From NCBI RefSeq assembly GCF_016427555.1, contig NZ_JAELVS010000001.1, forward strand, positions 496,001-560,000: a stretch of 64,000 nt of DNA. The letters are read 5' to 3'. This stretch comes from Marinobacter litoralis (GTDB taxonomy: Bacteria; Pseudomonadota; Gammaproteobacteria; Pseudomonadales; Oleiphilaceae). A model generated the notes under the pieces. That model made no database searches. It was not told the origin of the DNA and saw only the letters and a list, made by a program, of their open reading frames with translations. The position numbers and the translations under genes were made by a program. This document shows positions 31,571 to 41,731 of this stretch, one piece after another. Positions within the stretch are counted from its first letter, which is position 1. Each line of letters begins with the position of its first letter.

Positions 31571-33391
31571 TTATCCGGTAAAGGCCAAATTATCGGCTTC
31601 GATCTGCATCAGGTTACGGGTCGGGCTCAGCATGCTGGTGGCATGGCTTTGAGCACGGGGCAACAGACGCTCGTAGTAGAACTCGGCAGTGCTGATCTTG
31701 GTCTGGTAGAAGGCGTCTGATTCCTCACCGCCGTTCTCCAGCTTGTCAGTCGCGACCGCAGCCTGACGCAACCACATATACGCCATCGATACATAGCCGC
31801 TGTACATCAGGAAGTCATAAGCCGCTGCGCTGACAACATCCCGGTCTTTGCGAGCTGAAAGCATCACGCGAACCGTCAGCAGGTTCCACTGGGCGGTCAG
31901 TTTCAGCAGTTCTACGGCCATCGGGCGCAGAGTGCTGTTGGTCAGGTGCTTACGAGCAAAGTTCGCAACCTTCAGAGTGAACTCGCGTACCGCGCCACCC
32001 TGTGTCATCAGCAATACCTTACGGCCCAGCAGGTCCAGTGCCTGAATACCGGTGGTGCCTTCGTACAGTGTGGCAATGCGGGTATCCCGGGCGATCTGTT
32101 CCATACCGTGCTCACGGATGTAGCCGTGGCCACCAAATACCTGCATGCCCAGGCTTGCGGCTTCGTTGCCCAGCTCGGTCAGGAAGCCTTTCAGAATAGG
32201 CGTCAGGAAGCCCAGTTTGTCGTCGTGCTTTTTCGCGGCTTTTTCATCGTTGGCGGTGTGCGCTTCAACCATGTGGTCGGCGAATTTGGCTGCGTAGTAC
32301 AGCATGGCGCGGCCGCCTTCGGCGATGGCTTTCTGAGTCAGCAGCATGCGGCGAACATCGGCATGGTGAATCAGGCTATCGGCCACCTGGTCCGGTTCTT
32401 TCTTGCCGGACAGCGCGCGCATGGAACGGCGGTCCTTGGCGTACTCCAGTGCCCACTGGTAAGACAGTTCGGCCGGGCCAACACCCTGAATGGCAGTACC
32501 GATACGAGCCGTGTTCATGAAGGTGAACATGCACTCCAGACCTTCGTTTTCGGGGCCGATCAGGTAACCGGTGGCGTCGTCAAAGTTCATCACGCAGGTG
32601 GCGGAAGCTTTGATGCCCATTTTCTTTTCAAGGCTGCCACAGTTCACGCCGTTGCGTTCACCCACGCCGCCGTCTTCGGTGGGCAGGAATTTCGGAACGA
32701 TGAACAGGCTGATGCCGCGGGTACCGGCCGGAGCGCCCGGAAGGCGGGCCAGCACGATGTGGACAATGTTTTCGGTCAGGTCGTGATCACCGGACGAAAT
32801 AAAGATCTTGGTGCCGGTCAGCTTGTAGGTACCGTCTTTCTGAGGCTCGGCTTTGGTTTTCACCTGGCCAAGGTCTGTACCGCACTGGGGTTCGGTCAAA
32901 CACATGGTGCCGCCCCAACGGCCTTCCGTGAGGGGAACCAGATACGTTTGCTTCTGCTCGTCACTGCCGTGCAGGTAGATGGTGTTCATCGCACCCAGCG
33001 ACAAACCCGGGTACATGGCGAATGACCAGTTGGCGGTACCCATCATTTCCTGTTTGAACAAGCCCATGGAGGCAGGCAGCCCCTGACCACCGAATTCTTC
33101 CGGCGCCGACAGACCCTGCCAGCCACCCATCACATACTTGTTATAGGCTTCTTTAAAACCTTTCGGTGTGGTTACTTCGCCGTTTTCCAGCTTGCAGCCT
33201 TCTTCATCACCGATCTGGTACAAGGGGCTCAGCTCTTCTTCACAGAATCGGCCGCACTCATTCAGGATGGCTTCAACAATATCCGGAGTAGCGTTCTCGC
33301 CAGAACTCAGGCCCGCGTAATGACGTGGATAATCGAACACGTCGTTCATCAAAAACTTCATATCCCGCAGGGGGGCTTTGTACTGAGGCAT
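31571..33391 (-). CDS. Acyl-CoA dehydrogenase with C-terminal extension (DmdC/FadE-like)
   Basis: FAD enzyme that introduces a trans-2 double bond into acyl-CoA. 606 residues, longer than the classical 380-residue dehydrogenases, with the extra C-terminal domain seen in the FadE5/DmdC-like group. Motifs include MCLTEPQCGTDLG, FISSGDHD, the C-terminal MQVFGGHGYIREHGMEQIARDTR and IATLYEGTTGIQALDL, in which the glutamate of YEGT is the likely catalytic base. The ATG at 33391 is chosen because GGAAGG lies 8 nt upstream; a TTG two codons earlier is less likely. The group includes 3-methylmercaptopropionyl-CoA dehydrogenase (DMSP demethylation), but chain specificity cannot be decided here. Confidence 0.9.
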   Translation of the reverse strand: MPQYKAPLRDMKFLMNDVFDYPRHYAGLSSGENATPDIVEAILNECGRFCEEELSPLYQIGDEEGCKLENGEVTTPKGFKEAYNKYVMGGWQGLSAPEEFGGQGLPASMGLFKQEMMGTANWSFAMYPGLSLGAMNTIYLHGSDEQKQTYLVPLTEGRWGGTMCLTEPQCGTDLGQVKTKAEPQKDGTYKLTGTKIFISSGDHDLTENIVHIVLARLPGAPAGTRGISLFIVPKFLPTEDGGVGERNGVNCGSLEKKMGIKASATCVMNFDDATGYLIGPENEGLECMFTFMNTARIGTAIQGVGPAELSYQWALEYAKDRRSMRALSGKKEPDQVADSLIHHADVRRMLLTQKAIAEGGRAMLYYAAKFADHMVEAHTANDEKAAKKHDDKLGFLTPILKGFLTELGNEAASLGMQVFGGHGYIREHGMEQIARDTRIATLYEGTTGIQALDLLGRKVLLMTQGGAVREFTLKVANFARKHLTNSTLRPMAVELLKLTAQWNLLTVRVMLSARKDRDVVSAAAYDFLMYSGYVSMAYMWLRQAAVATDKLENGGEESDAFYQTKISTAEFYYERLLPRAQSHATSMLSPTRNLMQIEADNLAFTG

Positions 33392-33706
33392 ATCCAATCC
33401 TTCCCGTGTGCATTAGAGGGCTCAATGACCCTGATGCCTTTAGTTGTACGGCATTCGACGAAAGCTGCCATTGACGAAAAGCAGCTGGCGCAACGTCAGA
33501 TTGGACAATTGGCTGAAATGACGGATAAGGAACCCGGCTCTAAGTGTGTAAATATTATGCAAACCCCTTTGGTTTCGAACGAGGCACATGGCGTGCCTCA
33601 GAAGACTCTTATAAGGTAAGTGGAACTGAATCCGTCAGTACCGGTCAGTCTGGATTCGGGGTGTGGATAACTCCAAACTTACATTGTCAACAGGTAGTGA
33701 AAGCAC
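33392..33706. promoter_or_regulatory. Intergenic region upstream of the RND efflux genes
   Basis: 315 bp between divergent genes. It holds a hairpin GAGGCAC / GTGCCTC (33581-33599) without a T tract and the motif TGTGGATAACTCC starting at 33662, one of five copies of this 13-mer. No coding potential was judged real here. Confidence 0.5.
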
Positions 33707-34798
33707 ATGTGGAAGCAGTGGTTGGTTGGGCTGGCGGTTATCGTCACAGTGCTGGTGGGAGCGGGTATCTATCTGAACCAGCAACCCGTTGCGGAGGAGC
33801 AAAATCAGCGGGTGAAGCTGACGACTGTCAGTATCAGCAAACCGCAACTGCGCCAGATCAAAGACCAGATTTCTGCGGTCGGCAATCTGCGCCCGGTTGA
33901 TTCTGTTGAATTAATGACCGAAGCCAGTGGTCGGGTGGTGGAGTTGAATCTGAGATCCGGTCAGCCGGTACAGCAAGGGCAGGTGCTTCTTCGCCTGGAC
34001 GACCGGCAGGCCCGGGCCGATCTGGCGGTACTGAAAGCGCGTTTGTCGGACGCACGGCGGCAGTATGAACGAACCCGCCGTTTACGGGCCAACAACAGTG
34101 TATCCCAGGCCCAGGTGGATGAGTTGCAAACGTCTGTGGCCGTTGCTGCCGCCGAACTGGAAGCTGCCAAAGTACGGCTGGAAAACCATCGCATCGAAGC
34201 CCCCTTTGCCGGAGTAATCGGGCTTTCGGACATTAGTCTTGGCGCATTTCTGCAAGCCGGCAGCAGCATCACCACGCTGGATTCCAGCGGTCAGCTGGAA
34301 TTGAACTTTTCAGTACCAGAGCGCTTTGTCGGTCAGGTCAGGGTTGGCCAACCAGTATCAGCGGTATCGCCAGCGTTTCCGGGAGAGAGTTTTGACGGCC
34401 AATTGGTACAGCTGGCTACCCGTATCAGTGAGCTCAGCCGCACCTTGGCGGTGCGCGCTGTGATAGATAACCCCGGCGGCAAATTACGGCCCGGTCAGTT
34501 TATGTCGGCCTCACTGACGTTACAGGAGCGGGAAGCGTTGGTGGTGCCGGAACAGGCGGTGATGGTGCGGGGGGATGAGAAGTATGTGTTTGTTGCGGAA
34601 GACGGCGTTGCTCGCCGCGTCCCAATCCAGATTGGTAATCGCATGCCAGGATGGGTGGAAATCACGGAAGGCCTGAGTCTCGAGGATGCTGTGGTGGTCA
34701 CCGGGCAAGACCGGCTGAGTTCAGGGAACCGTATTCGCGTGCTTGAATCTGAGCGGTCGATTCCGGAAAACCGATTTGAATCTGTGCGGGAGTCCTGA
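33707..34798 (+). CDS. RND efflux periplasmic adaptor (membrane fusion protein)
   Basis: 363 residues of the HlyD/AcrA-like family. A single N-terminal membrane anchor (WLVGLAVIVTVLVGAGIYL) precedes the barrel-sandwich/lipoyl segment starting VELMTEASGRVVELNL, a coiled-coil hairpin (about 95-165, rich in Arg/Ala/Glu), and the beta-barrel domain. It bridges the inner-membrane pump to an outer-membrane channel. The downstream RND pump starts 3 nt after its stop. No outer-membrane factor gene follows, so an unlinked TolC/OprM-type channel is presumably used. Confidence 0.92.
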   Translation: MWKQWLVGLAVIVTVLVGAGIYLNQQPVAEEQNQRVKLTTVSISKPQLRQIKDQISAVGNLRPVDSVELMTEASGRVVELNLRSGQPVQQGQVLLRLDDRQARADLAVLKARLSDARRQYERTRRLRANNSVSQAQVDELQTSVAVAAAELEAAKVRLENHRIEAPFAGVIGLSDISLGAFLQAGSSITTLDSSGQLELNFSVPERFVGQVRVGQPVSAVSPAFPGESFDGQLVQLATRISELSRTLAVRAVIDNPGGKLRPGQFMSASLTLQEREALVVPEQAVMVRGDEKYVFVAEDGVARRVPIQIGNRMPGWVEITEGLSLEDAVVVTGQDRLSSGNRIRVLESERSIPENRFESVRES

Positions 34799-34801
34799 TT
34801 T

Positions 34802-37800
34802 ATGGTGCTGTCCGATATTTCCATCAAGCGCCCGGTGTTCGCCACCGTTCTCAGCCTGTTAATCGTTGTCTTTGGACTCTCGGCGCTGTTCGGTTTGCCG
34901 GTACGGGAGTACCCGGACATTGACCCTCCCGTGGTGTCGGTTTCAACCGAATACACCGGCGCCGCGGCAGAGGTAGTGGATAGCCAGATCACGCAAGTGA
35001 TTGAAGGAAGTATCAGCGGGATTGAAGGCATTCGGTCGATCGAATCGTCCACCGAGCAGGGAGAGTCCCGCACCAACATTGAATTCAACACCTCCCGGAA
35101 CATCGATATCGCCGCCAACGACGTGCGGGATGCCGTATCGCGAATCTTGAACCGGCTGCCGGATGAAGCCGATCCCCCGGTAGTTCGTAAAGCCAACTCC
35201 GACGCGCGCCCCATGATGTGGGTCACCCTGACCAGCGAGGTCTGGGATGCGGCCGAACTCAGTGATTTCGCCGATCGGGTATTGAGCGATCGCTTTTCGG
35301 TGCTCGACGGGGTGGCCGACGTGCGTATTGGCGGCGAACGCCGTTACGCCATCCGGGTGTGGCTGGACAGGGAAAAGCTGGCGGCTCGAAACCTGACCGT
35401 CGCCGAAGTGGAGCAGGCACTTCGCGCCAACAACGTGGAATTGCCGGCAGGGACGGTGGATTCCGCCACTCGAAACTTCACCGTGCGTGCGGAAGGCCGG
35501 TTATCCACAGTGGATGAGTTCCGTAATCTGGTGGTACGCCGGGATGGCAACGAGCTTTTGCGTTTGGGGGAAGTGGCCAACGTACACATGGGGGTGGAAT
35601 CGGATGTTGGCCGACTTCGCGCAAGCGGTCGGACCGCCATCGGTATGGGCATCATTCGCCAGTCGAAAGCGAATACCGTGGCCGTTTCCGATGCAGTGAA
35701 AGCGGAGCTGGAATCGATTCGGGAAACTCTGCCTCCCGAGGTGTCGATCGCCGAAAGCTATGACGAATCCATCTTCATCCGCGCCTCCATCAAAGAAGTG
35801 CTGATTACCTTGGCGATCTCGGTGTCGCTGGTGATTCTGGTGATTTTCCTGTTTTTGCGCTCCTGGCGCGCCACCTTGATACCGGCGGTAACCATACCCG
35901 TTGCGGTTATCGGTGCTTTCATCGGATTGGGTTTTCTGGGCTTTTCCATCAATGTGCTGACACTGCTGGCGGTTATTCTGGCGATTGGCCTGGTGGTGGA
36001 CGATGCCATTGTGATGCTCGAGAACATTCAGCGCCGAATTGATGAGGGAGAACCGCCATTGCTGGCGGCCTATCACGGCGCCAAACAGGTCGCCTTTGCG
36101 GTGATTGCCACCACATTAACTCTGGTCGCGGTGTTCGTGCCGATTTCGTTTATGGGCGGTAACATCGGGCGGTTGTTTGCGGAGTTCGGTTTTACTCTGG
36201 CCGCCGCCGTCATTGTGTCGAGCCTGGTGGCGCTGACGTTAGCGCCCATGCTGTGTTCGAAATGGCTCAGGCATAGTCCGCAAACGGCAGAAGGGCACCG
36301 GTTGTGGGCATTCAGCGAAACGGTTTTGAACGGCCTGACGCGCGGCTACGAGAAAGCACTGCGGTTTGCTTTGAATCAGTCTGGCTTGCTGTTGGGGCTA
36401 GGTGTGGCCGGAATTGTAATTGCCGCAGTGATCTATCCCAATCTGCCGCAGGAACTGGCTCCGACCGAAGATCGCGGCGTGATCATCATGCCGGTGGGTG
36501 CGCCACGGGGATCGACGGTGGAGTTTACCGATCACTTTGTGCAACAGGCGGAACAGGAGCTGCTTGCCTATCTGGATGAAGGCATTGCACAGCGTTTTCT
36601 ATCGATCGTCGGGTTTCGCAATGAAGAAGACAGCGCGTTTATGATCATGGGTCTGGTGCCTTGGGAGCAGCGCTCGGTCAAACAGCAACAGGTCACCAGC
36701 GAGATACGTAAAAAGATTGGGGATATCTCCGGTGTCCGAATTGCTGTGATCAACCCGCCGGGACTAGGGCAACGAGGGTTCAGTCAGCCTGTGGAGTTTG
36801 TCGTCGCTGGCCCGGATTACGAATCAGTACAAGCCTGGAGTGATGAAATCGTTGAGCGGGCCAAAGAAAATCCGAACCTGCTGAACGTAGACACGGATTT
36901 TGAGCTCACCCGTCCGGAATTGCGGGTCAACATCGACCGGGATAGGGCTGCCGACCTCGACATCACCGTGGAAGACGTCGGCCTGACGCTACAAACCATG
37001 CTCGCTTCTCGTCAAGTGACTACCTATATGGACCGGGGCCAGGAATACGATGTCATTGTTCAGGCGGAGGATTCCCAACGCGCAACGCCGGACGACCTGG
37101 AGCAGATATTTGTGCGGCCGAGGGCAGGGGGGCAACTAATTCCCTTGAAAGCCTTGGTGACTGTGGATGAAATCGGTGCCAATCCGGATCTCAAGCGTAT
37201 TGATCGGTTGCCGGCGGTGGTGATCAGTGCCTCGCTGGCCGAGGGGTATGATCTGGGTACGGCGCTCAGTTATTTGAACAATCTGGCTGTGGATAACTTG
37301 CCGTCGGAAGCACGGGTGTCGTTCCGGGGCTTGTCACGGGAATTCGAGGAATCGTCATCGGCCATTCTGGTTACCTTTGCGTTGGCCTTCGTGATTGTCT
37401 TTTTGGTATTGGCTGCCCAGTTTGAAAGCTGGATTCACCCGCTCATCATCATGTTGTCTGTGCCCTTGGCGGTTACCGGTGCTCTGCTGGCGTTGGCCTG
37501 GTCGGGGATCAGCCTGAATATATACAGCCAGATCGGCATCATTATGCTGTTAGGACTGATGGCCAAGAACGGAATACTTATTGTTGAATTTGCCAACCAG
37601 CTTCGTGATCAGGGGTATCAAGTGCGGGATGCCATTCTGGAAGGTGCTATTCTCCGTTTTCGGCCGGTGTTGATGACCACGATATCCACAGTCTTCGGCG
37701 CAGTGCCCCTCGTGCTCGCCACCGGCGCCGGGGCGGAAAGTCGCGCCGCGATAGGTGTGGTTATCCTGGGTGGGCTGATTTTTGCGACCACGCTGACGCT

Positions 37801-37927
37801 GTTCATTATTCCCGTGCTGTATAACTTGTTGGCCCGATTTGCGAAATCCTCCAATGCTGTGGAAAAAGAGCTGGAACGCCTTTCTGAAGGCTCGGTTAAG
37901 GCGCAGGAGGAGATTCGTGCGTCTTGA
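34802..37927 (+). CDS. RND multidrug efflux transporter, inner-membrane subunit (AcrB/MexF-like)
   Basis: 1,041 residues, the HAE1 length. The N terminus, SDISIKRPVFATVLSLLIVV, forms the first helix. The proton-relay Asp-Asp lies in TM4 (AIGLVVDDAIVMLEN) and the relay lysine in TM10 (LGLMAKNGILIVEFANQL). Two large periplasmic loops are present. These features mark it as a proton-driven exporter, probably for drugs or hydrophobic toxins; the substrate is not readable. It is translated from the same transcript as the adaptor. Two perfect DnaA boxes lie inside (35501, 37288). Confidence 0.94.
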   Translation: MVLSDISIKRPVFATVLSLLIVVFGLSALFGLPVREYPDIDPPVVSVSTEYTGAAAEVVDSQITQVIEGSISGIEGIRSIESSTEQGESRTNIEFNTSRNIDIAANDVRDAVSRILNRLPDEADPPVVRKANSDARPMMWVTLTSEVWDAAELSDFADRVLSDRFSVLDGVADVRIGGERRYAIRVWLDREKLAARNLTVAEVEQALRANNVELPAGTVDSATRNFTVRAEGRLSTVDEFRNLVVRRDGNELLRLGEVANVHMGVESDVGRLRASGRTAIGMGIIRQSKANTVAVSDAVKAELESIRETLPPEVSIAESYDESIFIRASIKEVLITLAISVSLVILVIFLFLRSWRATLIPAVTIPVAVIGAFIGLGFLGFSINVLTLLAVILAIGLVVDDAIVMLENIQRRIDEGEPPLLAAYHGAKQVAFAVIATTLTLVAVFVPISFMGGNIGRLFAEFGFTLAAAVIVSSLVALTLAPMLCSKWLRHSPQTAEGHRLWAFSETVLNGLTRGYEKALRFALNQSGLLLGLGVAGIVIAAVIYPNLPQELAPTEDRGVIIMPVGAPRGSTVEFTDHFVQQAEQELLAYLDEGIAQRFLSIVGFRNEEDSAFMIMGLVPWEQRSVKQQQVTSEIRKKIGDISGVRIAVINPPGLGQRGFSQPVEFVVAGPDYESVQAWSDEIVERAKENPNLLNVDTDFELTRPELRVNIDRDRAADLDITVEDVGLTLQTMLASRQVTTYMDRGQEYDVIVQAEDSQRATPDDLEQIFVRPRAGGQLIPLKALVTVDEIGANPDLKRIDRLPAVVISASLAEGYDLGTALSYLNNLAVDNLPSEARVSFRGLSREFEESSSAILVTFALAFVIVFLVLAAQFESWIHPLIIMLSVPLAVTGALLALAWSGISLNIYSQIGIIMLLGLMAKNGILIVEFANQLRDQGYQVRDAILEGAILRFRPVLMTTISTVFGAVPLVLATGAGAESRAAIGVVILGGLIFATTLTLFIIPVLYNLLARFAKSSNAVEKELERLSEGSVKAQEEIRAS

Positions 37928-38312
37928 TCCACGCCTATGGCCCGAATTGCCTGTATTGTTTTGTGGATAACTTGTTTGATAAGTTCTGGAAGAGATCTGG
38001 ATCTTTGATTTAAAAGTATTATATATCAGTGTTTTAGGGTTGTTTTTGGCGGATTTTTTGACCCGTTTTTTCTGTGGATAAAACCTTTGAAAACGTGTAA
38101 GGAGCTATTCACAAGCCACTGAAATACCGCTGATTTCCGAAGGTTTCGGTTGATGATAAAGCTGACTTTTTGTCGCGTTTTCGGATTGATCAGGGTTGGT
38201 GATTTGGGATTACACGTAATCTGGTCAAAAATTGCACATTTTGACTGCAATCTCTCCGTCGAAGCGGTATACTCCCGCCCCTGATTTTATCCCCCGATTC
38301 CCGAGGTGTAGT
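37928..38312. other. AT-rich intergenic region upstream of mnmG with DnaA boxes
   Basis: 385 bp without genes. Two perfect DnaA boxes (TGTGGATAA at 37962-37970 and 38073-38081), a near-match CTATTCACA at 38105-38113, and an A/T stretch at 37993-38027 starting GATCTGGATCTTTGATTTA, which resembles E. coli oriC 13-mers. A palindrome GATTACACGTAATC (38208-38221) lies closer to mnmG. E. coli places its oriC immediately upstream of mnmG (gidA). Whether this is a second origin element, a DnaA-responsive promoter or a relic is inference. Confidence 0.55.
37962..38081 (+). promoter_or_regulatory. Two perfect DnaA boxes upstream of mnmG
   Basis: TGTGGATAA at 37962-37970 and 38073-38081 in the same orientation, 111 bp apart, i.e. 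close to a whole number (10.6) of helical turns. Both lie in non-coding A/T-rich DNA. Confidence 0.8.
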
Positions 38313-40199
38313 GTGGATTTTCCAACCCGTTTCGATGTCATAGTCATTGGTGGTGGCCATGCCGGTACTGAAGCTGCTTTGGCGGCCGCGCGCATGGGCT
38401 CGGCAACCCTGTTGCTTACCCACAACATTGAAACTTTGGGGCAGATGTCCTGTAACCCCGCCATTGGCGGTATTGGCAAGAGCCATCTGGTGAAAGAGAT
38501 CGATGCTTTGGGCGGTGCCATGGCCCGTGCCACTGATCAGTCCGGCATCCAGTTCCGCGTACTGAATGCCCGTAAGGGCCCGGCCGTTCGTGCCACACGT
38601 GCTCAGGCCGACCGTGTACTGTATAAAGCCGCGATTCGCCACACTCTGGAAAACCAGCCAAACCTTACGCTGTTCCAGCAAGCGGCCGACGATTTGATTG
38701 TGGAAAACGATCAGGTGGTCGGTGTGGTGACCCAAACCGGTATCCGTTTTAACGCGAAAACCGTGGTGCTCACTACCGGTACTTTCCTGGGCGGAGTTAT
38801 CCACATCGGTATGCAGAATCATGCCGGTGGCCGAGCGGGCGACGCGCCCGCCAACGCCTTGGCCAAGCGCCTGCGAGAACTGCCTTTTAATGTAGGGCGC
38901 CTGAAAACCGGAACGCCGCCGCGCATTGATGCCCGCACGGTGGATTTTTCGGTCATGCAAGAGCAGTGGGGCGATACCCCGGCGCCGGTTATGTCCTTTA
39001 TTGGCAGCCGCGACGAGCATCCGGAACAGATTTGTTGCTACGTTACCCGCACCACCGAAGAAACCCACGACATCATCCGCAGCGGCTTCGACCGCTCGCC
39101 CATGTTCGCGGGCAATATTGAAGGTGTTGGGCCGCGCTACTGCCCGTCGATTGAAGACAAGGTGAATCGCTTTGCCGACAAGGATTCACACCAGATATTT
39201 GTTGAGCCGGAAGGTTTGACCACCAACGAGCTGTACCCGAATGGTATTTCCACCAGCTTGCCGTTCGATATCCAGCTCAAAGCGGTGCAATCCATTCCCG
39301 GATTTGAAAATGCCCACATACTGCGCCCGGGCTACGCCATTGAGTACGATTACCTGAACCCGCAGGATCTTCGGCACACCTTGGAAACCAAGTTTATCCA
39401 GGGGCTGTATTTTGCCGGCCAGATCAACGGTACTACCGGGTACGAAGAAGCCGGAGCGCAAGGTTTGCTGGCGGGCATCAATGCGTCGTTGCGCGCGCAG
39501 GATAAAGACGAATGGTACCCGCGCCGGGACGAAGCGTATCTGGGCGTGTTGGTTGATGATTTGATCACCATGGGCACCAGTGAGCCTTACCGCATGTTCA
39601 CCAGCCGTGCCGAATACCGTTTGATTCTGCGTGAAGACAACGCCGACCTGCGGTTGACTGAAACCGGACGCAAGCTGGGGCTGGTTGATGATGACCGCTG
39701 GCAGAAGTTCTGCGAAAAGAGCGAAGCCATCGTCAGCGAGCGTCGTCGTCTGGAAGAAACCCGTATTCACCCGAACACGGAAGCGGGTGAGCGCGCTAAC
39801 GGATTCCTTAAGCAGCCGATGACCCGTGATCAATCGCTGGCCGAGCTGCTACGCCGCCCCGAAATCGTGTACCAGCACATTGCCGATATTGGCGGTGAGT
39901 GTGCGGAAGACCCGGTTGTGGCCGAGCAAGTGGAAATTGAAGTCAAATACGAAGGCTACATTTCCCGCCAGGCCGATGAAATCGAGCGTCTGCGCAAGAA
40001 CGAGAATACCCGGTTGCCGGTAGACCTGGATTACGATGTGATCGGTGGTTTATCCAACGAGATCAAACAAAAGCTGCAGGAAGTGCGCCCGGAAACGGTT
40101 GCCCAGGCTTCTCGCATCCAGGGCGTGACCCCGGCCGCGATCAGTCAGATCCTCGTTCACCTGAAAAAGCGGGACCTTCTCCGCAAGCAAAGCGCCTGA
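38313..40199 (+). CDS. mnmG: tRNA uridine-5-carboxymethylaminomethyl modification enzyme MnmG (GidA)
   Basis: FAD-dependent partner of MnmE in wobble-uridine modification. From the GTG at 38313 the product has 628 residues (E. coli 629) and starts like the family, with the FAD dinucleotide motif [20 protein letters not shown]. Other motifs are [20 protein letters not shown] and [25 protein letters not shown] text (here EEAGAQG). GAGG lies 5-8 nt before the GTG. An ATG at 38232 has no ribosome site and would add an atypical 27-residue leader. It is followed after 9 nt by rsmG. A DnaA box in the TGTGGATAACTCC form lies at 38793-38805 on the minus strand. Confidence 0.97.
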   Translation: MDFPTRFDVIVIGGGHAGTEAALAAARMGSATLLLTHNIETLGQMSCNPAIGGIGKSHLVKEIDALGGAMARATDQSGIQFRVLNARKGPAVRATRAQADRVLYKAAIRHTLENQPNLTLFQQAADDLIVENDQVVGVVTQTGIRFNAKTVVLTTGTFLGGVIHIGMQNHAGGRAGDAPANALAKRLRELPFNVGRLKTGTPPRIDARTVDFSVMQEQWGDTPAPVMSFIGSRDEHPEQICCYVTRTTEETHDIIRSGFDRSPMFAGNIEGVGPRYCPSIEDKVNRFADKDSHQIFVEPEGLTTNELYPNGISTSLPFDIQLKAVQSIPGFENAHILRPGYAIEYDYLNPQDLRHTLETKFIQGLYFAGQINGTTGYEEAGAQGLLAGINASLRAQDKDEWYPRRDEAYLGVLVDDLITMGTSEPYRMFTSRAEYRLILREDNADLRLTETGRKLGLVDDDRWQKFCEKSEAIVSERRRLEETRIHPNTEAGERANGFLKQPMTRDQSLAELLRRPEIVYQHIADIGGECAEDPVVAEQVEIEVKYEGYISRQADEIERLRKNENTRLPVDLDYDVIGGLSNEIKQKLQEVRPETVAQASRIQGVTPAAISQILVHLKKRDLLRKQSA

Positions 40200-40208
40200 T
40201 CCAACTCT

Positions 40209-40853
40209 ATGACTTATCCACAGTGGCAGAGCCAGCTCGAAGACGGGCTGGCTGAAATGCAGCTTTCTTTGAGTGATGGCCAGCAACAACAGTTGCTGGC
40301 TTTTCTCGCTCTCCTGAACAAATGGAACAAAGCCTACAACCTTACCGCTGTCCGCGATGAGCGGGTGATGGTGTCGCGCCAGCTATTGGATAGCTTGAGC
40401 ATCATGCCTTGGGTAACCACCGATCACTTGCTTGATGTCGGTGCCGGTGGTGGTATGCCCGGTATCCCCCTTGCCATCGTATTTCCCGACACACGCTTCA
40501 CACTGTTGGACAGCAACGGCAAGAAAACCCGATTCCTGAATCAGTGTGTATTGGAATTGGGATTGAAGAACGTGGAGGTTATTCACGGCCGCGCCGAAGA
40601 TTGCCAGCCTGAGCAGCCGTTTCAGCAGATCAGCAGCAGGGCGTTTACCGCGCTTGAAAATCTGGTGTCCTGGTGTGGACAACTTTTGGCGCAAGACGGT
40701 GAGTTTCTTGCGATGAAAGGTCAGTATCCGGATGATGAAGTAGCTGCCCTTCCAAGCCAATGGCAGGTAGAATCCAACCATTCTCTGAAAGTGCCCGGTG
40801 CCGATGGTGAACGACACCTGTTGATCGTCACCCGACACCCATCATCCCGGTAA
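40209..40853 (+). CDS. rsmG: 16S rRNA (guanine-527-N7)-methyltransferase RsmG (GidB)
   Basis: SAM-dependent methylation of G527 in 16S rRNA. 214 residues. The SAM-binding motif DVGAGGGMPGIPLAI and the preceding KWNKAYNLTAVRD are typical. A perfect DnaA box (40214-40222) overlaps codons 2-5. Lies between mnmG and parA, the conserved order. Confidence 0.96.
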   Translation: MTYPQWQSQLEDGLAEMQLSLSDGQQQQLLAFLALLNKWNKAYNLTAVRDERVMVSRQLLDSLSIMPWVTTDHLLDVGAGGGMPGIPLAIVFPDTRFTLLDSNGKKTRFLNQCVLELGLKNVEVIHGRAEDCQPEQPFQQISSRAFTALENLVSWCGQLLAQDGEFLAMKGQYPDDEVAALPSQWQVESNHSLKVPGADGERHLLIVTRHPSSR

Positions 40854-40876
40854 CCCGCAATAGCAGGAGGCAAAGC

Positions 40877-41671
40877 ATGACGCGCGTGATTGCAGTGACC
40901 AATCAAAAAGGCGGTGTGGGTAAAACCACCACCTGCGTCAATCTTGCTGCGTCACTGGTCGCTATCAAGCGCCGGGTTTTGCTGGTCGATATGGATCCAC
41001 AGGGCAACGCCACCATGGGCAGCGGTGTGGATAAAAACGCCCTTGAGCTGTCCGGCTACGATCTTCTGACCAAGCGGGCAACGGCAGACGAAGTTTTGGT
41101 GAAAACCGATCCAGCCGGGTTCGACCTGTTGCCAGGCAACGGTGACCTGACCGCTGCCGAAGTTGAATTGATGAACGAGATCGGTCGTGAACACCGGTTG
41201 CGCCTGGCGTTGAGTGACGTGAGGGACAATTACGACTACATTCTGATCGACTGTCCGCCGTCACTGAACCTGTTAACCGTGAATTCACTTTCGGCGGCTG
41301 ATTCTGTGCTGATCCCGATGCAGTGTGAATATTACGCGCTGGAAGGTTTGGCGGCTTTGATGAACACCGTGGAACAAATAAAGGAAACGGTGAATCCCCA
41401 GTTAGAGATGGAAGGCATCCTGCGCACCATGTACGATCCGCGCAACAGCCTGACACTGGATGTATCCGGGCAGCTGCGGGAGTATTTCGGCGATAAGGTC
41501 TATCGCGCGGTGATTCCCCGTAACGTGCGACTGGCGGAAGCGCCGAGCTATGGCATGCCGGCCCTGAATTACGACAAAGCGTCGAAAGGCGCCATTGCCT
41601 ACCTGGCGATGGCCGGTGAGATGGTCCGCCGGCACGGAACAAAAAAGACATCCAGCGCCGTTGCGGTGTAA
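40877..41671 (+). CDS. parA: Chromosome-partitioning ATPase ParA (Soj)
   Basis: Deviant Walker A ATPase, NQKGGVGKTT near residues 9-18, that drives origin segregation together with ParB on parS. 264 residues, lacking the N-terminal DNA-binding domain of plasmid ParA. Additional motifs are LLVDMDPQGNATMGSG and ILIDCPPSLNLLTVNSL. AGGAGG lies 7 nt upstream of ATG. A perfect DnaA box lies inside at 41026-41034, in the segment GVDKNA. Confidence 0.97.
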   Translation: MTRVIAVTNQKGGVGKTTTCVNLAASLVAIKRRVLLVDMDPQGNATMGSGVDKNALELSGYDLLTKRATADEVLVKTDPAGFDLLPGNGDLTAAEVELMNEIGREHRLRLALSDVRDNYDYILIDCPPSLNLLTVNSLSAADSVLIPMQCEYYALEGLAALMNTVEQIKETVNPQLEMEGILRTMYDPRNSLTLDVSGQLREYFGDKVYRAVIPRNVRLAEAPSYGMPALNYDKASKGAIAYLAMAGEMVRRHGTKKTSSAVAV

Positions 41672-41731
41672 CATAGTTCGCCGTCAGGCAACCATGCATC
41701 CATTATTTCACTAGGAAGAATGACTACTACC

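Noticed and set aside
33544..33900. 118-codon open frame starting in the gap before the RND genes
   Set aside because: It overlaps the adaptor gene in another frame, lacks family features and has no good ribosome site.
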